DNA from: JAUWKC01 sp035529895
GTDB taxonomy: Bacteria > Planctomycetota > Phycisphaerae > Sedimentisphaerales > Anaerobacaceae
Length of the DNA: 64,000 nt
Reading direction: 5' to 3'
NCBI GenBank assembly: GCA_035529895.1
Contig: DATKVV010000022.1
Span: 13,918 to 77,917, forward strand
The notes below the pieces were generated by a model. The model was not told where the DNA came from. It saw only the letters and a program-made list of their open reading frames with translations, and did not search any database. The position numbers were made by a program, and so were the translations under genes. Positions 17,689 through 30,050 of the stretch are shown here, piece by piece; within the stretch, counting starts at the first letter, position 1, and each line of letters starts with the position of its first letter.

Positions 17689-18501
17689 CTATTGGGGTCG
17701 GTAGTACTGCATGGCCTCGGGGATAAGTTCTTGGATGTTTCGGATTCTGGTGGAGTCGGCCGGGTGGGTGCTCAATATCTCGGGCGGTCGAGGGCCTTTT
17801 TGTGAAGCTGACATTCGCTGCCAGAAAGAGACGGCCTCGTTAGGATTGTAGCCGGCCATCGCCATGAATATAAGTCCCAGCCGGTCGGCTTCAGACTCCT
17901 GCACCCTGCTGTAGGGAAGCAGAATGCCGACCTGGGTTCCTATGCCGTAGGAGCGCATGAACAGGTCCTTGGTACCCGTGGGGCTTTTTGCGAGGGCCTG
18001 GGACAAGGCCATGCCTCCAAACTCGACGAGCAGGCCCTGGCTCATTCTTTCGGCACCGTGTTTTGCGAAAGCGTGGGCGATTTCGTGGCCGAGCACAACA
18101 GACAGGCCCGCATCATTCTGAGCTACTGGAAGCAGGCCTGTATAGACGACGACCTTGCCGCCCGGCATGGCCCAGGCATTTACGTTGGGGTCTTCGACGA
18201 GGTTGAAGTCCCACTGGTAGCCCTGCAACAAGTGCGAGAGGTTATTTGCGGCGGAATACTGCTCGACAGCCTTTTGAATCCTTGTGCCGACCTGTCTGAC
18301 CATCTGCGTTTGCCGGGCATCGGCACTCAGTTTGCTCTGGGAGAGAAATTCGGCGTAGGACTGGAAACTCATGGAATTCATGACCGAATCGGGCACAAGA
18401 TTCAGTTGTTGCCGGCCGGTAATTGCGACCTGCGAGCAGGCGGACAGGAACAGCAGAAGACTACACATAACAAGCACTTTTGATTTCGGCATTGTTTTCA
18501 T
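17689..18501 (-). CDS. M48-family metalloprotease lipoprotein
   Basis: The 270-residue protein starts with a lipoprotein signal (LLLFLSAC, cysteine near residue 22) followed by SQVAITGRQQLNLV, a segment typical of M48 lipoproteins of the BepA/LoiP group. The zinc site HEIAHAFAKHG lies near residue 137 and the third ligand in QESEADRLGLIFMAMAGY near 205. It is expected in the periplasm, anchored to a membrane, and to help in outer-membrane protein quality control. GGGGGAAATGCC precedes the ATG. It converges on the ATP-grasp gene. Confidence 0.9.
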   Translation of the reverse strand: MKTMPKSKVLVMCSLLLFLSACSQVAITGRQQLNLVPDSVMNSMSFQSYAEFLSQSKLSADARQTQMVRQVGTRIQKAVEQYSAANNLSHLLQGYQWDFNLVEDPNVNAWAMPGGKVVVYTGLLPVAQNDAGLSVVLGHEIAHAFAKHGAERMSQGLLVEFGGMALSQALAKSPTGTKDLFMRSYGIGTQVGILLPYSRVQESEADRLGLIFMAMAGYNPNEAVSFWQRMSASQKGPRPPEILSTHPADSTRIRNIQELIPEAMQYYRPQ

Positions 18502-18906
18502 GGCATTTCCCCCTTTTCAGATAAACGCAACTTTATTGATTTTTGAAGACGGCGCCCCCAAAACACACGTTGGTAATTTTGCCGCATAGTCAGCCTTATA
18601 TATTAAGGGGTCGGGGCGGCGCTTTTGCAAGCTTTTTTTTTGGTTTTTCGGCAGAAGGAGGCCAATTTTTTGTTGCGGTTTTCTTGCGTGGTCAGCGGGT
18701 TCAAAAGGCCGGCAGGAACCTTAAGCGGCGATTTTTTATGGCCAGTTGAGGTAAGCACAGCGGAGCAAATCCGGCGTGAAGAATATTCAGCGTATGGCAA
18801 GAGGGCCGGACTTTCGGTTATAATTGAGCGTGCTAAAACCAATTCAACCGGGGTGCATTGAATAGCTGTGTAGAGTGCTTGTAATAGATGAAAAGGAGGC
18901 GCTGAA
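18502..18906. other. Divergent intergenic region between two lipoprotein genes
   Basis: About 400 bases between the starts of the M48 protease (minus) and the small lipoprotein (plus), so it should carry both promoters. A TATAAT box at about 18819-18824 fits the plus-strand gene but lacks a good -35. T-rich runs occur near 18630-18680. No gene is seen. Confidence 0.4.
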
Positions 18907-19545
18907 ATGGAAAAGCTTTTGTTGGCGGCGGCGGTCATGTCCTTTTTCCTTCAGGGCTGCGCCAGAACGTGCACGGTTCGTGTCAACGGTTTTTTGGAGG
19001 CCGGCAAAGCTATTCGCGACGGGGCCGCAATATATGTGGCGGCAGACGCAAACTCGCCCAATCCTATCTTCGAGAAAGAAATCAAGGGCAAGATTGAGCA
19101 GATGCTGAGCCAGCGGGGGTACTCAGTTGCGGCCGGAGAGGAGCTCGCGGACTATCGGCTCGGCTTCGATTTCGGCGTACACCGGCGCGAGGTGTGGGGC
19201 GTTCAAAGTTATTACGGGCCCGATTGGTTCGGCTACGGGGGATACAGAGGGAGTCATTATTACGGCTGGTACGGAGCGCACATACCTTACACAGAGGTTT
19301 ACCATGACCAGTGGCTGAGCATAAGGGTTTCGGATACGGGGCGCGAGAATGCTGCGGCAAAGGGCGCTGTGATTTGGGTGGGTGAAGCGGTGACAACAAG
19401 ATTCAGCGCAGATATGAGGGAGACGATTAACTATTTGCTGGCGGCAGTCTTTGAGTATTTCGGACGGGATACAAAGAAGCGGACAAGGGTCAAAATAGAG
19501 CAGAGCGACCCGAGGATAACAGAGCTTACGAGGTACGGCTACTGA
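18907..19545 (+). CDS. Lipoprotein, DUF4136-like
   Basis: AAAAGGAGGCGCTGAA before the ATG is a near-perfect ribosome binding site. The 212-residue protein has a lipobox (FFLQGC, cysteine at about residue 18). The body contains IYVAADANSPNPIFEKEIKG, MLSQRGYSV and a tyrosine/glycine-rich centre (GPDWFGYGGYRGSHYYGWYG), a layout that resembles DUF4136 lipoproteins. It is probably anchored facing the periplasm. Function unknown. It converges on mutS with only 16 bases between them. Confidence 0.8.
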   Translation: MEKLLLAAAVMSFFLQGCARTCTVRVNGFLEAGKAIRDGAAIYVAADANSPNPIFEKEIKGKIEQMLSQRGYSVAAGEELADYRLGFDFGVHRREVWGVQSYYGPDWFGYGGYRGSHYYGWYGAHIPYTEVYHDQWLSIRVSDTGRENAAAKGAVIWVGEAVTTRFSADMRETINYLLAAVFEYFGRDTKKRTRVKIEQSDPRITELTRYGY

Positions 19546-19561
19546 CAAGCTGCGTCGCCCA

Positions 19562-22189
<2,628 letters not shown>

Positions 22190-22198
22190 ATCGCAAGA

Positions 22199-23380
22199 TT
22201 ATACATCCAAGCGGCCGTTTAACAACTCTGTTATGAGTGAGGCCGCCTGCTCTTTGGATTTTGCGCTGCGCAATTTCTTAAGTAAATTCTCCTGTCGGCC
22301 GGTAAAACAAACGGCGGTGCGCAAGTTAAAATCGGCCGCGGCAGAGGTCTGCGGGATTTTTGCCACGAGCTTTTCGATGCCGGTCCCAAACTTCGCACTT
22401 ATTTGCACGGTGTCTGCCAATACTTCGGGCAATTTACGGGCATCGAACCTGGCAGGCAAATCGGATTTATTGAGGACCGTCAGGACTTTTTTGCCCGCGA
22501 TTTTTTTGACCATCTCTTCATCAAGCTGGTCGGCAGTTTCGCTGTTATCCAAAACGAGCAGGACCACGTCGGCAATTTCCAGAATCTCGATTGTTTTCTG
22601 CTGAGCCGCTTTTTCGACGGTCTGAGGCGCTTGGGCGAGCTTTTCATCCAATCCTGCGGTATCGACAAGCTCCACGGAAAGAGGGCCGATTTTGCAGCGG
22701 GCGCTGACCCAGTCTCGCGTTGTCCCTTTTACGTCGGTGACAATTGCCTTTTGCCTGCCGGAAAGGCAGTTCAGCAGCGTACTTTTGCCCGTATTTGGCG
22801 GCCCAATTATGGCGGCGGTGCAGCCGGCAATAATAAGTTTCGCGCTCCGGCTGTCTTCAATTACCTGCGCGGCCTCGGCGCGCATTTGTTCGAGCGACAG
22901 CGATTTGATATCCTGCAGCCATCGTGTCGCCTTTTTGTTCAATCCCGCCTCAATTTGGTTGAGAATTATTTTCGTTCCTTCGAGCGTCACAGCCTTTGCC
23001 TGGGCAAGTCGGGCTTCAAGGGCAATTGTGCCGGTCGTTTCTTTCGCAACGAGGACTTCAGCCAGAAGTTCTTCCGGCGTTACGAGCTTCGCTCCGCACC
23101 TGTGGAGCAGTTCCATTATCATCTCGACAACGAGAGGGTTGCCATGACAGTTTATAGCAAAGTCGTTGGCTCCTTCACAGCCGACAATGGCCTGGTCGAT
23201 GGTTTCGGCGCCGTCGGTGATTGTACCGAGGAGGATTTTGCCCGGTTTGAGGGTTGCCGGCTTATTATCGGCGGGTTTAAAGATTTCCTTTATGAGCGCC
23301 TCGGCTGAATCGCCGAAAACCTCAATCGTCGATATAGCGCCGGCGCCTCTGCCGGTCATTAGTGCGGCCAATGTGCCCAT
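22199..23380 (-). CDS. mnmE: MnmE/TrmE-like tRNA modification GTPase, divergent, C-terminal CIGK motif absent
   Basis: The 393-residue protein has the MnmE order: an N-terminal folate-binding-like domain (GRGAGAISTIEVFGDSAEAL), a helical domain, and an inserted Ras-like G domain with G1 GPPNTGKST, G2 TTRD, G3 DTAG and G4 NKSD. MnmE with MnmG makes the cmnm5 group on U34 of certain tRNAs. Normal MnmE is about 450 residues and ends with a C-[IV]-GK motif whose cysteine is functionally important; here the chain ends ASLITELLNGRLDV without it, and the N-terminal TPxGxGxI signature is altered. It may be a planctomycete-type variant or have a changed role. It is the first gene of a pair with mutS. 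Confidence 0.86.
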   Translation of the reverse strand: MGTLAALMTGRGAGAISTIEVFGDSAEALIKEIFKPADNKPATLKPGKILLGTITDGAETIDQAIVGCEGANDFAINCHGNPLVVEMIMELLHRCGAKLVTPEELLAEVLVAKETTGTIALEARLAQAKAVTLEGTKIILNQIEAGLNKKATRWLQDIKSLSLEQMRAEAAQVIEDSRSAKLIIAGCTAAIIGPPNTGKSTLLNCLSGRQKAIVTDVKGTTRDWVSARCKIGPLSVELVDTAGLDEKLAQAPQTVEKAAQQKTIEILEIADVVLLVLDNSETADQLDEEMVKKIAGKKVLTVLNKSDLPARFDARKLPEVLADTVQISAKFGTGIEKLVAKIPQTSAAADFNLRTAVCFTGRQENLLKKLRSAKSKEQAASLITELLNGRLDV

Positions 23381-23524
23381 TGACTAATCCCAAAAATAAT
23401 AATACAGGGTGGTTTTCGCGGAAGATTATAACTCAAAATATCAGGGCGTGCCAGCGCCGCTCCTGCAAGAAAGGTGATGGTCTATGAGCACGCCGCCAGC
23501 TTCGAAGACGCAAACAACATGGGG

Positions 23525-24853
23525 TCATTTCCTGTTGGGTACCACCGGCTGAACCCACGCCGCTTCAAAGTCGCGGACGCCAGAGGAAGTGTTTCCGGGC
23601 CTGGTTGAAGTGACTTTGGCGCGCACGTAAATCTCGTTTCCGGTCAGGGTATAACGGGCCAGTGTGCCTTTTACCTCAGCCAGAACTTTGCCGATGTCGT
23701 CGCTGTAAATGCGTGTGGTTTGAATCTCGACGCCGTTTGCGTCCAGCACGGGTCTGCTCGTCGGGTCGAAGGCTTTGAGGGTGCCGATGAACCGGGTGGT
23801 ATAGGAGACGCCGATTTGAGGCCTGATTGCAACTTTCAGCGTTCTGCCGTCAAACTGAACGTCTTTAAGGACGACGCCTGTCGAGGCGTAAAAATCACCG
23901 GCCTCCATTGCTTTGATTATCGATTCAGGGGTCAGATGGGCGGCCCGCACGATGACCCAGCCGCGGCCGGGATTGGCGGACTGCGGCCCCCATTCGTTAT
24001 ATTTGTGCGCGTCATCTGTCGCGGTGCCGTAAATAATGGGCAGGTTCAGCTCGGCCAGTCTCTTTGTCAGGATAATATCCCACATCCGCTCAGTGCCGGC
24101 GCGCTGCCTGTCGCCCGAGTTACGAACCGCTGGGTGGCAGTTGGCGACCTCGAAAAACTTCGCGCCCTCGACCTGCATAATATCTTCAGCCCGCAACGCC
24201 CAGCGAAAGTTCGGATGGTTAATCTGGGCAAACATCATTCGCCCCGCAGCCTTACTCTGAGCCATAACCCTGTTTATGCAACTTCGCATTGCTTCCAACG
24301 CGCTGTCTGCTTCGTACGGCGGGATGACTTCACGCAGATTGATAGCATTGACGTGGGCCTTTTTCTGGGTAATCTCCTCAGCCTCAAGCAGGAGAAACCG
24401 GCCCGGCTCTTCGAAGAGGCAGCGGAATTCGTTCAATGGTTTCAGGCGCACCTGCAGTTTTCCATCGACTGTTCGCCAGTCGACCCATTTGTCGCCGAAG
24501 CGTTCAAGGTACCTATTGAAGACTTTTCCTCCTCCCCGCTTATCTGTGACATCAATCCACTTTTGTCCCTGCGAGAGAATGTTGTGGTCCGACAGAGCCA
24601 GGAAGTTGTAGCGGTGCTTTTTGTACCACTCGACAACCATCTCGGGATAATCTCCGCCGTCGCTCCACAACGTGTGCGTGTGCAGGTTGCCTTTCCACCA
24701 GCGAGCAACAGGCTGTGCTTCGCGTCGCCCCATCTGTGCGCAACCTGCAAGAGTCAAGAAAGTCAGCACAGACACTATTACAGGGGCGCGCGCCGACCGG
24801 CGCCGGAACATGCGCCAATTGGCGATAGAAGATAAGGGCCGATACAGGTACAA
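23525..24853 (-). CDS. PHP-domain metal-dependent hydrolase, lipoprotein
   Basis: The 442-residue protein is open from a TTG at 24853, 4 bases after the coaX stop, with AAGGGATAAACTC before it; an ATG at 24811 is an alternative. A lipobox (LTLAGC) follows a hydrophobic stretch. The PHP metal site begins with KGNLHTHTLWSDG and continues with ALSDHNILS and, further on, INHPNF and TDDAHKYNEW. PHP proteins are metal-dependent phosphoesterases or amidohydrolase-like enzymes; the substrate here is unknown. It is the last gene in the tkt-obgE-coaX series. Confidence 0.85.
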   Translation of the reverse strand: MYLYRPLSSIANWRMFRRRSARAPVIVSVLTFLTLAGCAQMGRREAQPVARWWKGNLHTHTLWSDGGDYPEMVVEWYKKHRYNFLALSDHNILSQGQKWIDVTDKRGGGKVFNRYLERFGDKWVDWRTVDGKLQVRLKPLNEFRCLFEEPGRFLLLEAEEITQKKAHVNAINLREVIPPYEADSALEAMRSCINRVMAQSKAAGRMMFAQINHPNFRWALRAEDIMQVEGAKFFEVANCHPAVRNSGDRQRAGTERMWDIILTKRLAELNLPIIYGTATDDAHKYNEWGPQSANPGRGWVIVRAAHLTPESIIKAMEAGDFYASTGVVLKDVQFDGRTLKVAIRPQIGVSYTTRFIGTLKAFDPTSRPVLDANGVEIQTTRIYSDDIGKVLAEVKGTLARYTLTGNEIYVRAKVTSTRPGNTSSGVRDFEAAWVQPVVPNRK

Positions 24854-24857
24854 GAGT

Positions 24858-25643
24858 TTATCCCTTTTCTGTGATATATTTCTGGTAGGCCAGGACGATG
24901 CCCTTTACGACCAGGTTGGGGACGTAGGAATCAATGAACTCGCAGTCGTCCTTTATCAGCGCCGCGGCCGAGCCGGTAAGCACCGTATGAGGCCATTTGC
25001 CGATTTTTTCCGCGTAACGCCTGATGACCTCCTGCAATGTCGAGATGGCCGAGTAATACAAGCCGCAGTTTATGGCATCTGTGGTGTTCTTGCCATACGG
25101 GGCCTCCGGCCTGGCGACTTTGACTTTCGGCAGCTGGGCGGTATTGCTGTGCAGGGCCTCGGCACTTATTTCGAAACCGGGGCAGATGACGCCGCCCTGG
25201 AAGATGCCGTGCTCATCGACAAGGTCTATGGTAACGGCGGTTCCGAAATCGGCAACGACCACCGCATCCTCGACAACGGCATAAGCCGCGGCCGCCGAGA
25301 CCGCCCTGTCGGTGCCGACTTTCTCAGGCTCATCCACCCATAAAGTAATCGGCAAGGGTATATTCCCGCCTATGATGCAGAGCTTTTCGCCGAGGTGCTC
25401 GTCGACAATCTGTTCGACAAGCTCTGTCCAGGCGGGTCTGACACTGCTGACAACTATAACGCCATCGCGTTTTTTTTCTTTTGAACTTTTTGCGACCGGG
25501 ACCTGCGTCCAGGCGGACCTGAACAACTCAGTCAGTTTTGGGCGGTCCTGGCCTGGGACGGATTGAATGAATTTTTCTTCACCTTCGAGAAAGAGGCCGA
25601 TGGTGATATTCGTATTGCCGATATCCACGGCGATTATATTCAT
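24858..25643 (-). CDS. coaX: Type III pantothenate kinase
   Basis: The 261-residue protein has the ASKHA-fold signatures of CoaX: VDIGNTNITIGLF at the N-terminus, GTDRAVSAAAAYAV, VVADFGTAVTIDLVDEHGIF and GGVICPGFEIS. It makes the first step of coenzyme A synthesis (ATP-dependent phosphorylation of pantothenate). It follows obgE with a 3-base gap, in one operon. Confidence 0.95.
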   Translation of the reverse strand: MNIIAVDIGNTNITIGLFLEGEEKFIQSVPGQDRPKLTELFRSAWTQVPVAKSSKEKKRDGVIVVSSVRPAWTELVEQIVDEHLGEKLCIIGGNIPLPITLWVDEPEKVGTDRAVSAAAAYAVVEDAVVVADFGTAVTIDLVDEHGIFQGGVICPGFEISAEALHSNTAQLPKVKVARPEAPYGKNTTDAINCGLYYSAISTLQEVIRRYAEKIGKWPHTVLTGSAAALIKDDCEFIDSYVPNLVVKGIVLAYQKYITEKG

Positions 25644-25646
25644 GCT

Positions 25647-26654
25647 TTATTTCCCCGCCGGCTCTTTACTCTCTTTAACCTTCTGCCAGAGCAGCTCGGT
25701 TAATTCCTTTATCCCCGCGCCCGTCACAGCCGAGACCGGGTAAATCTTTTCGCTGAGCGTTTTTCGAAGCTGCTCAACAATCTTGCCGTCCGGGCTGAGG
25801 TCTATCTTGTTGGCGACAATCACTTCGGCCTTCTGCGCCAGCGCTTTGCTGTATTGTTCGAGCTCGCTGCGGACGGCTTTGTAGTTGTCCACAGGGTCAG
25901 AGCCGTCAAGCGGCATTATATCAAGAAGGTGGACAATAATTCGAGTCCTTTCTATATGTCTGAGGAATTCGAAGCCCAGTCCCGCTCCTTCGTGTGCGCC
26001 TTCAATGAGTCCCGGGATGTCGGCCATAACGAACCGCCTGAAATCGCTCAACTCGACTATGCCGAGGACAGGCTCAAGCGTAGTGAACGGATAAGCGGCG
26101 ATTTTCGGCCTTGCGGCGGAGCAGCGAGAAATCAGGGTGCTCTTGCCGGCATTGGGCATGCCGACCAGCCCGACGTCGGCTATGAGTTTCAACTCCAGCC
26201 TGATGTTTCTTTCCTGGCCTGTTTTGCCAGGCTCAGCGTACCTTGGCGTTTGATTGGTCGGCGTTGCGAAGGCCTTGTTGCCTTTGCCCCCCCTGCCGCC
26301 CAGGCAAACGCGGACCTTCATTCCAACCTGGTTAAGGTCCTTGAGCAACAGGTCCAAATCCGTGTCGTAAATGAGGGTGCCCGGGGGGACTTTGACAGTA
26401 AGGTCGTCGCCGTCGGCGCCGTGTCTGTTATTTCCGGAGCCGGGCCAGCCGCTCTGAGCACGCCAGTGATGCTTGCCGGCAAAATCCAACAGCGTATCGA
26501 GGTTTTCCACGGTCTGGAAATAAACGTTGCCGCCTTTTCCGCCATTACCCCCGTCGGGGCCGCCTTTGGGGATGAATTTTTCCCGGCGAAAGCATACGCA
26601 TCCATCGCCGCCGTCCCCGGCCTTGACCCAGATTTTCGCCTCGTCGATAAACAT
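25647..26654 (-). CDS. obgE: Obg-family GTPase
   Basis: The 335-residue protein shows the glycine-rich Obg fold (KAGDGGDGCVCFRREKFIPK, then GGPDGGNGGKGGNV), followed by the G domain with GMPNAGKST, DIPGLIEGAHEGAGLG and ANKID. It binds the ribosome and is linked to 50S assembly and the stringent response. The OCT domain found at the C-terminus of some Obg proteins is absent. It sits between tkt and coaX. Confidence 0.96.
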   Translation of the reverse strand: MFIDEAKIWVKAGDGGDGCVCFRREKFIPKGGPDGGNGGKGGNVYFQTVENLDTLLDFAGKHHWRAQSGWPGSGNNRHGADGDDLTVKVPPGTLIYDTDLDLLLKDLNQVGMKVRVCLGGRGGKGNKAFATPTNQTPRYAEPGKTGQERNIRLELKLIADVGLVGMPNAGKSTLISRCSAARPKIAAYPFTTLEPVLGIVELSDFRRFVMADIPGLIEGAHEGAGLGFEFLRHIERTRIIVHLLDIMPLDGSDPVDNYKAVRSELEQYSKALAQKAEVIVANKIDLSPDGKIVEQLRKTLSEKIYPVSAVTGAGIKELTELLWQKVKESKEPAGK

Positions 26655-26687
26655 TATTTGTCAACGGTTATAAAAAGAACTGTGACC

Positions 26688-28658
26688 TTACAGCGCCAAT
26701 GCCCGCTGGGCGATGTGCTCGGCGGTCAAACCGAATTTTCTCAAGAGCTGCCAGGACGGCGCCGATTGTCCGAAACGGTCGTCAACACCGAGCATGTCGA
26801 TTTTAAGCGGCTCATCGAACTGTTTTTCAGTGCAGGCTGCGGCGGCGACGATGGAACCGAAGCCTCCCGTTTGGTGCTCCTCGACGGTGATAATCCGGCC
26901 TATGTCTGTGACGGCAGCTTTTATGGCCGCACGGTCGAGCGGCTTGATGGTGTGCATATCGATTACCCGCACTTGCAGGTCGTGTTCGGTTTTGAGAATG
27001 TACGCTGCGCGCATGGCCTCGGCTACCATAGGCCCGCAGGCGATAATGGCGATATTCTCGCTTTCGTTCGCATATTGGGTTGAAAGGACTGTTTCAAACG
27101 CGTCGATGAACCTCGGTTTTCGACCGCGGTATCGTATGATGTTCGCAACGCCCCATCTGTATGGTGTATCATCGGTGGTCACAATCGGCGTCGCCTCACG
27201 CCCAAAGCGAATGTAACCGGGCCCGACAACATCGAGAATGATGGCTTTGGCGGCTTTTCGGGTCTCCACTGAGTCAGCGGGAACCGCAACGTGCATGTTA
27301 GGCAGAATATTCACGAGCGTTATATCTTCCAGCGCCTGGTGGGTGGCGCCGTCCGGCCCGACCGAGATGCCGCCGTGCGCACCGGCCATTTTTATATTGA
27401 GATTGCTGTAGCACGCTGTTGTGCGTAACTGGTCCCAGCATCTGCCGGCCGCGAAAACACCGTAGGTTCCGCCTATAGGAATCCGCCCGTTGCGTGCCAG
27501 GCCGCAAGCGACGCCAACCATATTTTGCTCGGCGATACCCACACTGTACACGCGCGATTTGCGCTGCGGATGCCCGGCCTCAAAATCGGTCATCCTTATG
27601 CTTCCGGAGATGTCGGCGTGCAACGTACACAACCGCTGGTCATCGCCAATCTCGTCAAGTGCGCGGCCAAATCCCATCCGAGTGGAATCCATTTGCACCT
27701 TCATCTGCTCTTCGCTGTTCCACCAGAAGTTGCGGGAGAACTTCGGAAGTAAATCCCTTGTTTTCTCTTCATTGACTCGATTAGCTTGCTCGGAAAGAGC
27801 GAGCATCCTGTCAACGAATTCTTTGGTGACTTCTTCGGCGCCGATATCCGCCAGGGCCTGGTCAAGCTGGTCCCGGCCCTTGGTCGCCACACCGTGCCAG
27901 CCCGCTTCATTTTCCATGAATGAGACGCCCTTGCCCTTTATCGTTCTGGCTATGATGCACGTCGGTTTGCCTCTGTTCTTTTTTGCCTGGTTCAGGGCGT
28001 CAAGTATCTGTTTCATATCGTGGCCGTCAATCGTAATGACGTGCCAATTGAACGCCTCATACTTCTTGTCAAGGGGGTCGATATCCATTACCTGCCGGGT
28101 AGGGCCATCAATCTGCAGGCCGTTTTTGTCGACAATAGCGACGAGGTTGTCCAGTCGGAAGTGACCGGCGGCCATGATTGCTTCCCACACACTGCCCTCG
28201 TCGTGCTCGCCGTCGCCGAGTATACAGTAGGTGGTGTAATCGAGGTTGCGTTCTTTGGCGTCGAGGGCCTGCCCGACGGCGAAGCCGAGGCCCTGGCCGA
28301 GTGAGCCGGTTGAGACCTCAATACCGGGCAGCTTAAGCCAATGCGGGTGACCTTCAAAGGGACTGTCCAGCTTCCTCAGTTGTGTAATCACATCCTCCAT
28401 CCTGCAGTAACCGGCTGCCGCCAGAGCCACGTACAAAGCAGGGGCCTTGTGACCTGCTGACCATATACAGCGGTCGCGCTGCGGCCAATCGGGGTCGTCG
28501 GGATTGTGTTTCATTACCTCGAGATAGAGCGCGGCGGCTATGTCCATAATCGAAAGGGTCCCGCCCGGATGGCCCGAACCGGCACAATGAATGGCCAGGA
28601 TGTTACAGGCACGCATCCGACGTGCCGCGGACTCAAGTTGTTTGACATCCATCCTCAA
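26688..28658 (-). CDS. tkt: Transketolase
   Basis: The 656-residue thiamine-diphosphate enzyme has the binding segment LGDGEHDEGSVWEAIMAAGH with NLVAIVDKNGLQIDG, the pyrimidine-domain HADISGSIR and GIAEQNMVGVACGLARNG, and a C-terminal domain with VEEHQTGGFGSIVAA. It moves two-carbon ketol units between sugar phosphates in the pentose phosphate pathway. Start is a TTG at 28658 or the ATG two codons later; GGGAAA is upstream. It heads the tkt-obgE-coaX-PHP group. Confidence 0.95.
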   Translation of the reverse strand: MRMDVKQLESAARRMRACNILAIHCAGSGHPGGTLSIMDIAAALYLEVMKHNPDDPDWPQRDRCIWSAGHKAPALYVALAAAGYCRMEDVITQLRKLDSPFEGHPHWLKLPGIEVSTGSLGQGLGFAVGQALDAKERNLDYTTYCILGDGEHDEGSVWEAIMAAGHFRLDNLVAIVDKNGLQIDGPTRQVMDIDPLDKKYEAFNWHVITIDGHDMKQILDALNQAKKNRGKPTCIIARTIKGKGVSFMENEAGWHGVATKGRDQLDQALADIGAEEVTKEFVDRMLALSEQANRVNEEKTRDLLPKFSRNFWWNSEEQMKVQMDSTRMGFGRALDEIGDDQRLCTLHADISGSIRMTDFEAGHPQRKSRVYSVGIAEQNMVGVACGLARNGRIPIGGTYGVFAAGRCWDQLRTTACYSNLNIKMAGAHGGISVGPDGATHQALEDITLVNILPNMHVAVPADSVETRKAAKAIILDVVGPGYIRFGREATPIVTTDDTPYRWGVANIIRYRGRKPRFIDAFETVLSTQYANESENIAIIACGPMVAEAMRAAYILKTEHDLQVRVIDMHTIKPLDRAAIKAAVTDIGRIITVEEHQTGGFGSIVAAAACTEKQFDEPLKIDMLGVDDRFGQSAPSWQLLRKFGLTAEHIAQRALAL

Positions 28659-28774
28659 AAATTTCCCAAAAGTATACTGAACTGTCGCTGCCGCTGGTGT
28701 TCGTTCCAGAAGTCATCCTCCTGCTCACATTGGAAATAACGTTTTGAACCGATATAATCGCCAGGCTCTCTGTT

Positions 28775-30010
28775 CTAACTTTCAATCCATTGTTTGAACC
28801 TGTTTAGTCCTTCTTCGATATCATCAACGTCGATGCCTGAGTAGGCAAAGCGGATGTATAGCCGCGACTCGCCCGGCAAAGGTCTGCCGAAGTGCCGCCG
28901 GGTGCAGAAAGAAACACCCGTTTGCTGCAGGGCAGCCTTGCGAAACTGTTCATAATCACCGGGGTCCCCAAACGCCGTATTTTGCGTTTGGGGGGGGCCG
29001 CCGAAGCCTTTGCGCTTCATTGCCTCGGTTACGTTCGGGAAGAGATAGAAGGTCGCGTTGGGCCTGAAACATCTGATACCGTCGATGGAATTGAGCATTG
29101 AGACAGCCATGTCCCGCCGCGCAGCCAGTGTTTTGACAACTTGGTCCGCCCCGGATTGGTCGCCGGTCAGTCCTTCTATGGCACCGTATTGGATGAAATG
29201 ATTGGAGCAGGATTCATCATTGACATTAAGCTTTGCTATCACGTCAACCACTTCCCTGGGGCCTATGCTGGCGCCGAGCCGCCAGCCTGTCATCGCGAAT
29301 TTCTTGGAGAACGTGTACAAGAGTAAACATCTTTCCGCCATGCCGGGCAAAGACGCCAGCGAAAGGGATTTGCCTTCATACCGGATGTCAAAATAGGCCT
29401 CGTCGCAAAGTACGAAAAGATTGTGTCGCCTGATTACATCGGCCAGCGCCTCCAGTTCCTGCCGCGATGCCTCGGCGCCTGTGGGGTTCTGAAGGTCGTT
29501 TACCACGATTAACTTCGTGCGCGGCGTGATTTTCTTCTCGATCTGGTCTATATCCAGCTCGAAGTTTTCCTTTCCTTCGTGATAAGTATAGGGCAGCCCT
29601 ATGCCGCCTTGAAACTCAATCTGTGACTCGTAGATGGGATAGCCGGGGTTGGGATAAAGGACCTCATCGCCGGCGTTCATCATCGCCATAAAAAACTTGC
29701 TTATCGTCGGCTTGCCGCCCGGCTGAATGGCCACGTTGTCTATCGTGTAATCGGTTCCGTGGCTTCGATTGATGTCCTCGGCAAGAAGCTCCCTTAACCT
29801 GGGGATGCCGTAATTAGGACAATATCCCGTCTTGCCATCTTTCATTGCCCTGTAAGTGGCTTCAATAATATTGTCGGGAGTCTTGATATTCATATCTCCG
29901 AGGTGGAAAGGATAGACCCTGTTGCCCTGGGCGACATGTTTTGCCGCCTCGGCGGAAACGGCAAAAGCCGTTTCGGTTCCAAGCTTCGACACACGTTTCG
30001 CTAACTCCAT
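28775..30010 (-). CDS. Class I/II pyridoxal-phosphate aminotransferase
   Basis: The frame is open from 30127 but GAGGAGTCGATT places the start at the ATG at 30010, giving 411 residues. It has the fold type I features: NYGIPRLRELLAEDINR, the segment AIQPGGKPTISKFFMAM, NDLQNPTGAEAS, CDEAYFDIRYEGK and the PLP-lysine motif YTFSKKFAMTGWRLGA. It resembles aspartate/alanine-type aminotransferases, but the amino donor cannot be told. The gene follows the HpcH/HpaI aldolase by 40 bases, and an oxoacid product of that enzyme could be its substrate. Confidence 0.88.
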   Translation of the reverse strand: MELAKRVSKLGTETAFAVSAEAAKHVAQGNRVYPFHLGDMNIKTPDNIIEATYRAMKDGKTGYCPNYGIPRLRELLAEDINRSHGTDYTIDNVAIQPGGKPTISKFFMAMMNAGDEVLYPNPGYPIYESQIEFQGGIGLPYTYHEGKENFELDIDQIEKKITPRTKLIVVNDLQNPTGAEASRQELEALADVIRRHNLFVLCDEAYFDIRYEGKSLSLASLPGMAERCLLLYTFSKKFAMTGWRLGASIGPREVVDVIAKLNVNDESCSNHFIQYGAIEGLTGDQSGADQVVKTLAARRDMAVSMLNSIDGIRCFRPNATFYLFPNVTEAMKRKGFGGPPQTQNTAFGDPGDYEQFRKAALQQTGVSFCTRRHFGRPLPGESRLYIRFAYSGIDVDDIEEGLNRFKQWIES

Positions 30011-30050
30011 AATCGACTCCTCGAAAAATCCTTCACGTCGGTTCCGCAGG

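Noticed and set aside
23720..27083. Long plus-strand frames opposite the PHP gene (371 codons) and opposite obgE/tkt (409 codons)
   Set aside because: Both run antisense to well-supported genes and cross gene boundaries; no family and no ribosome sites.
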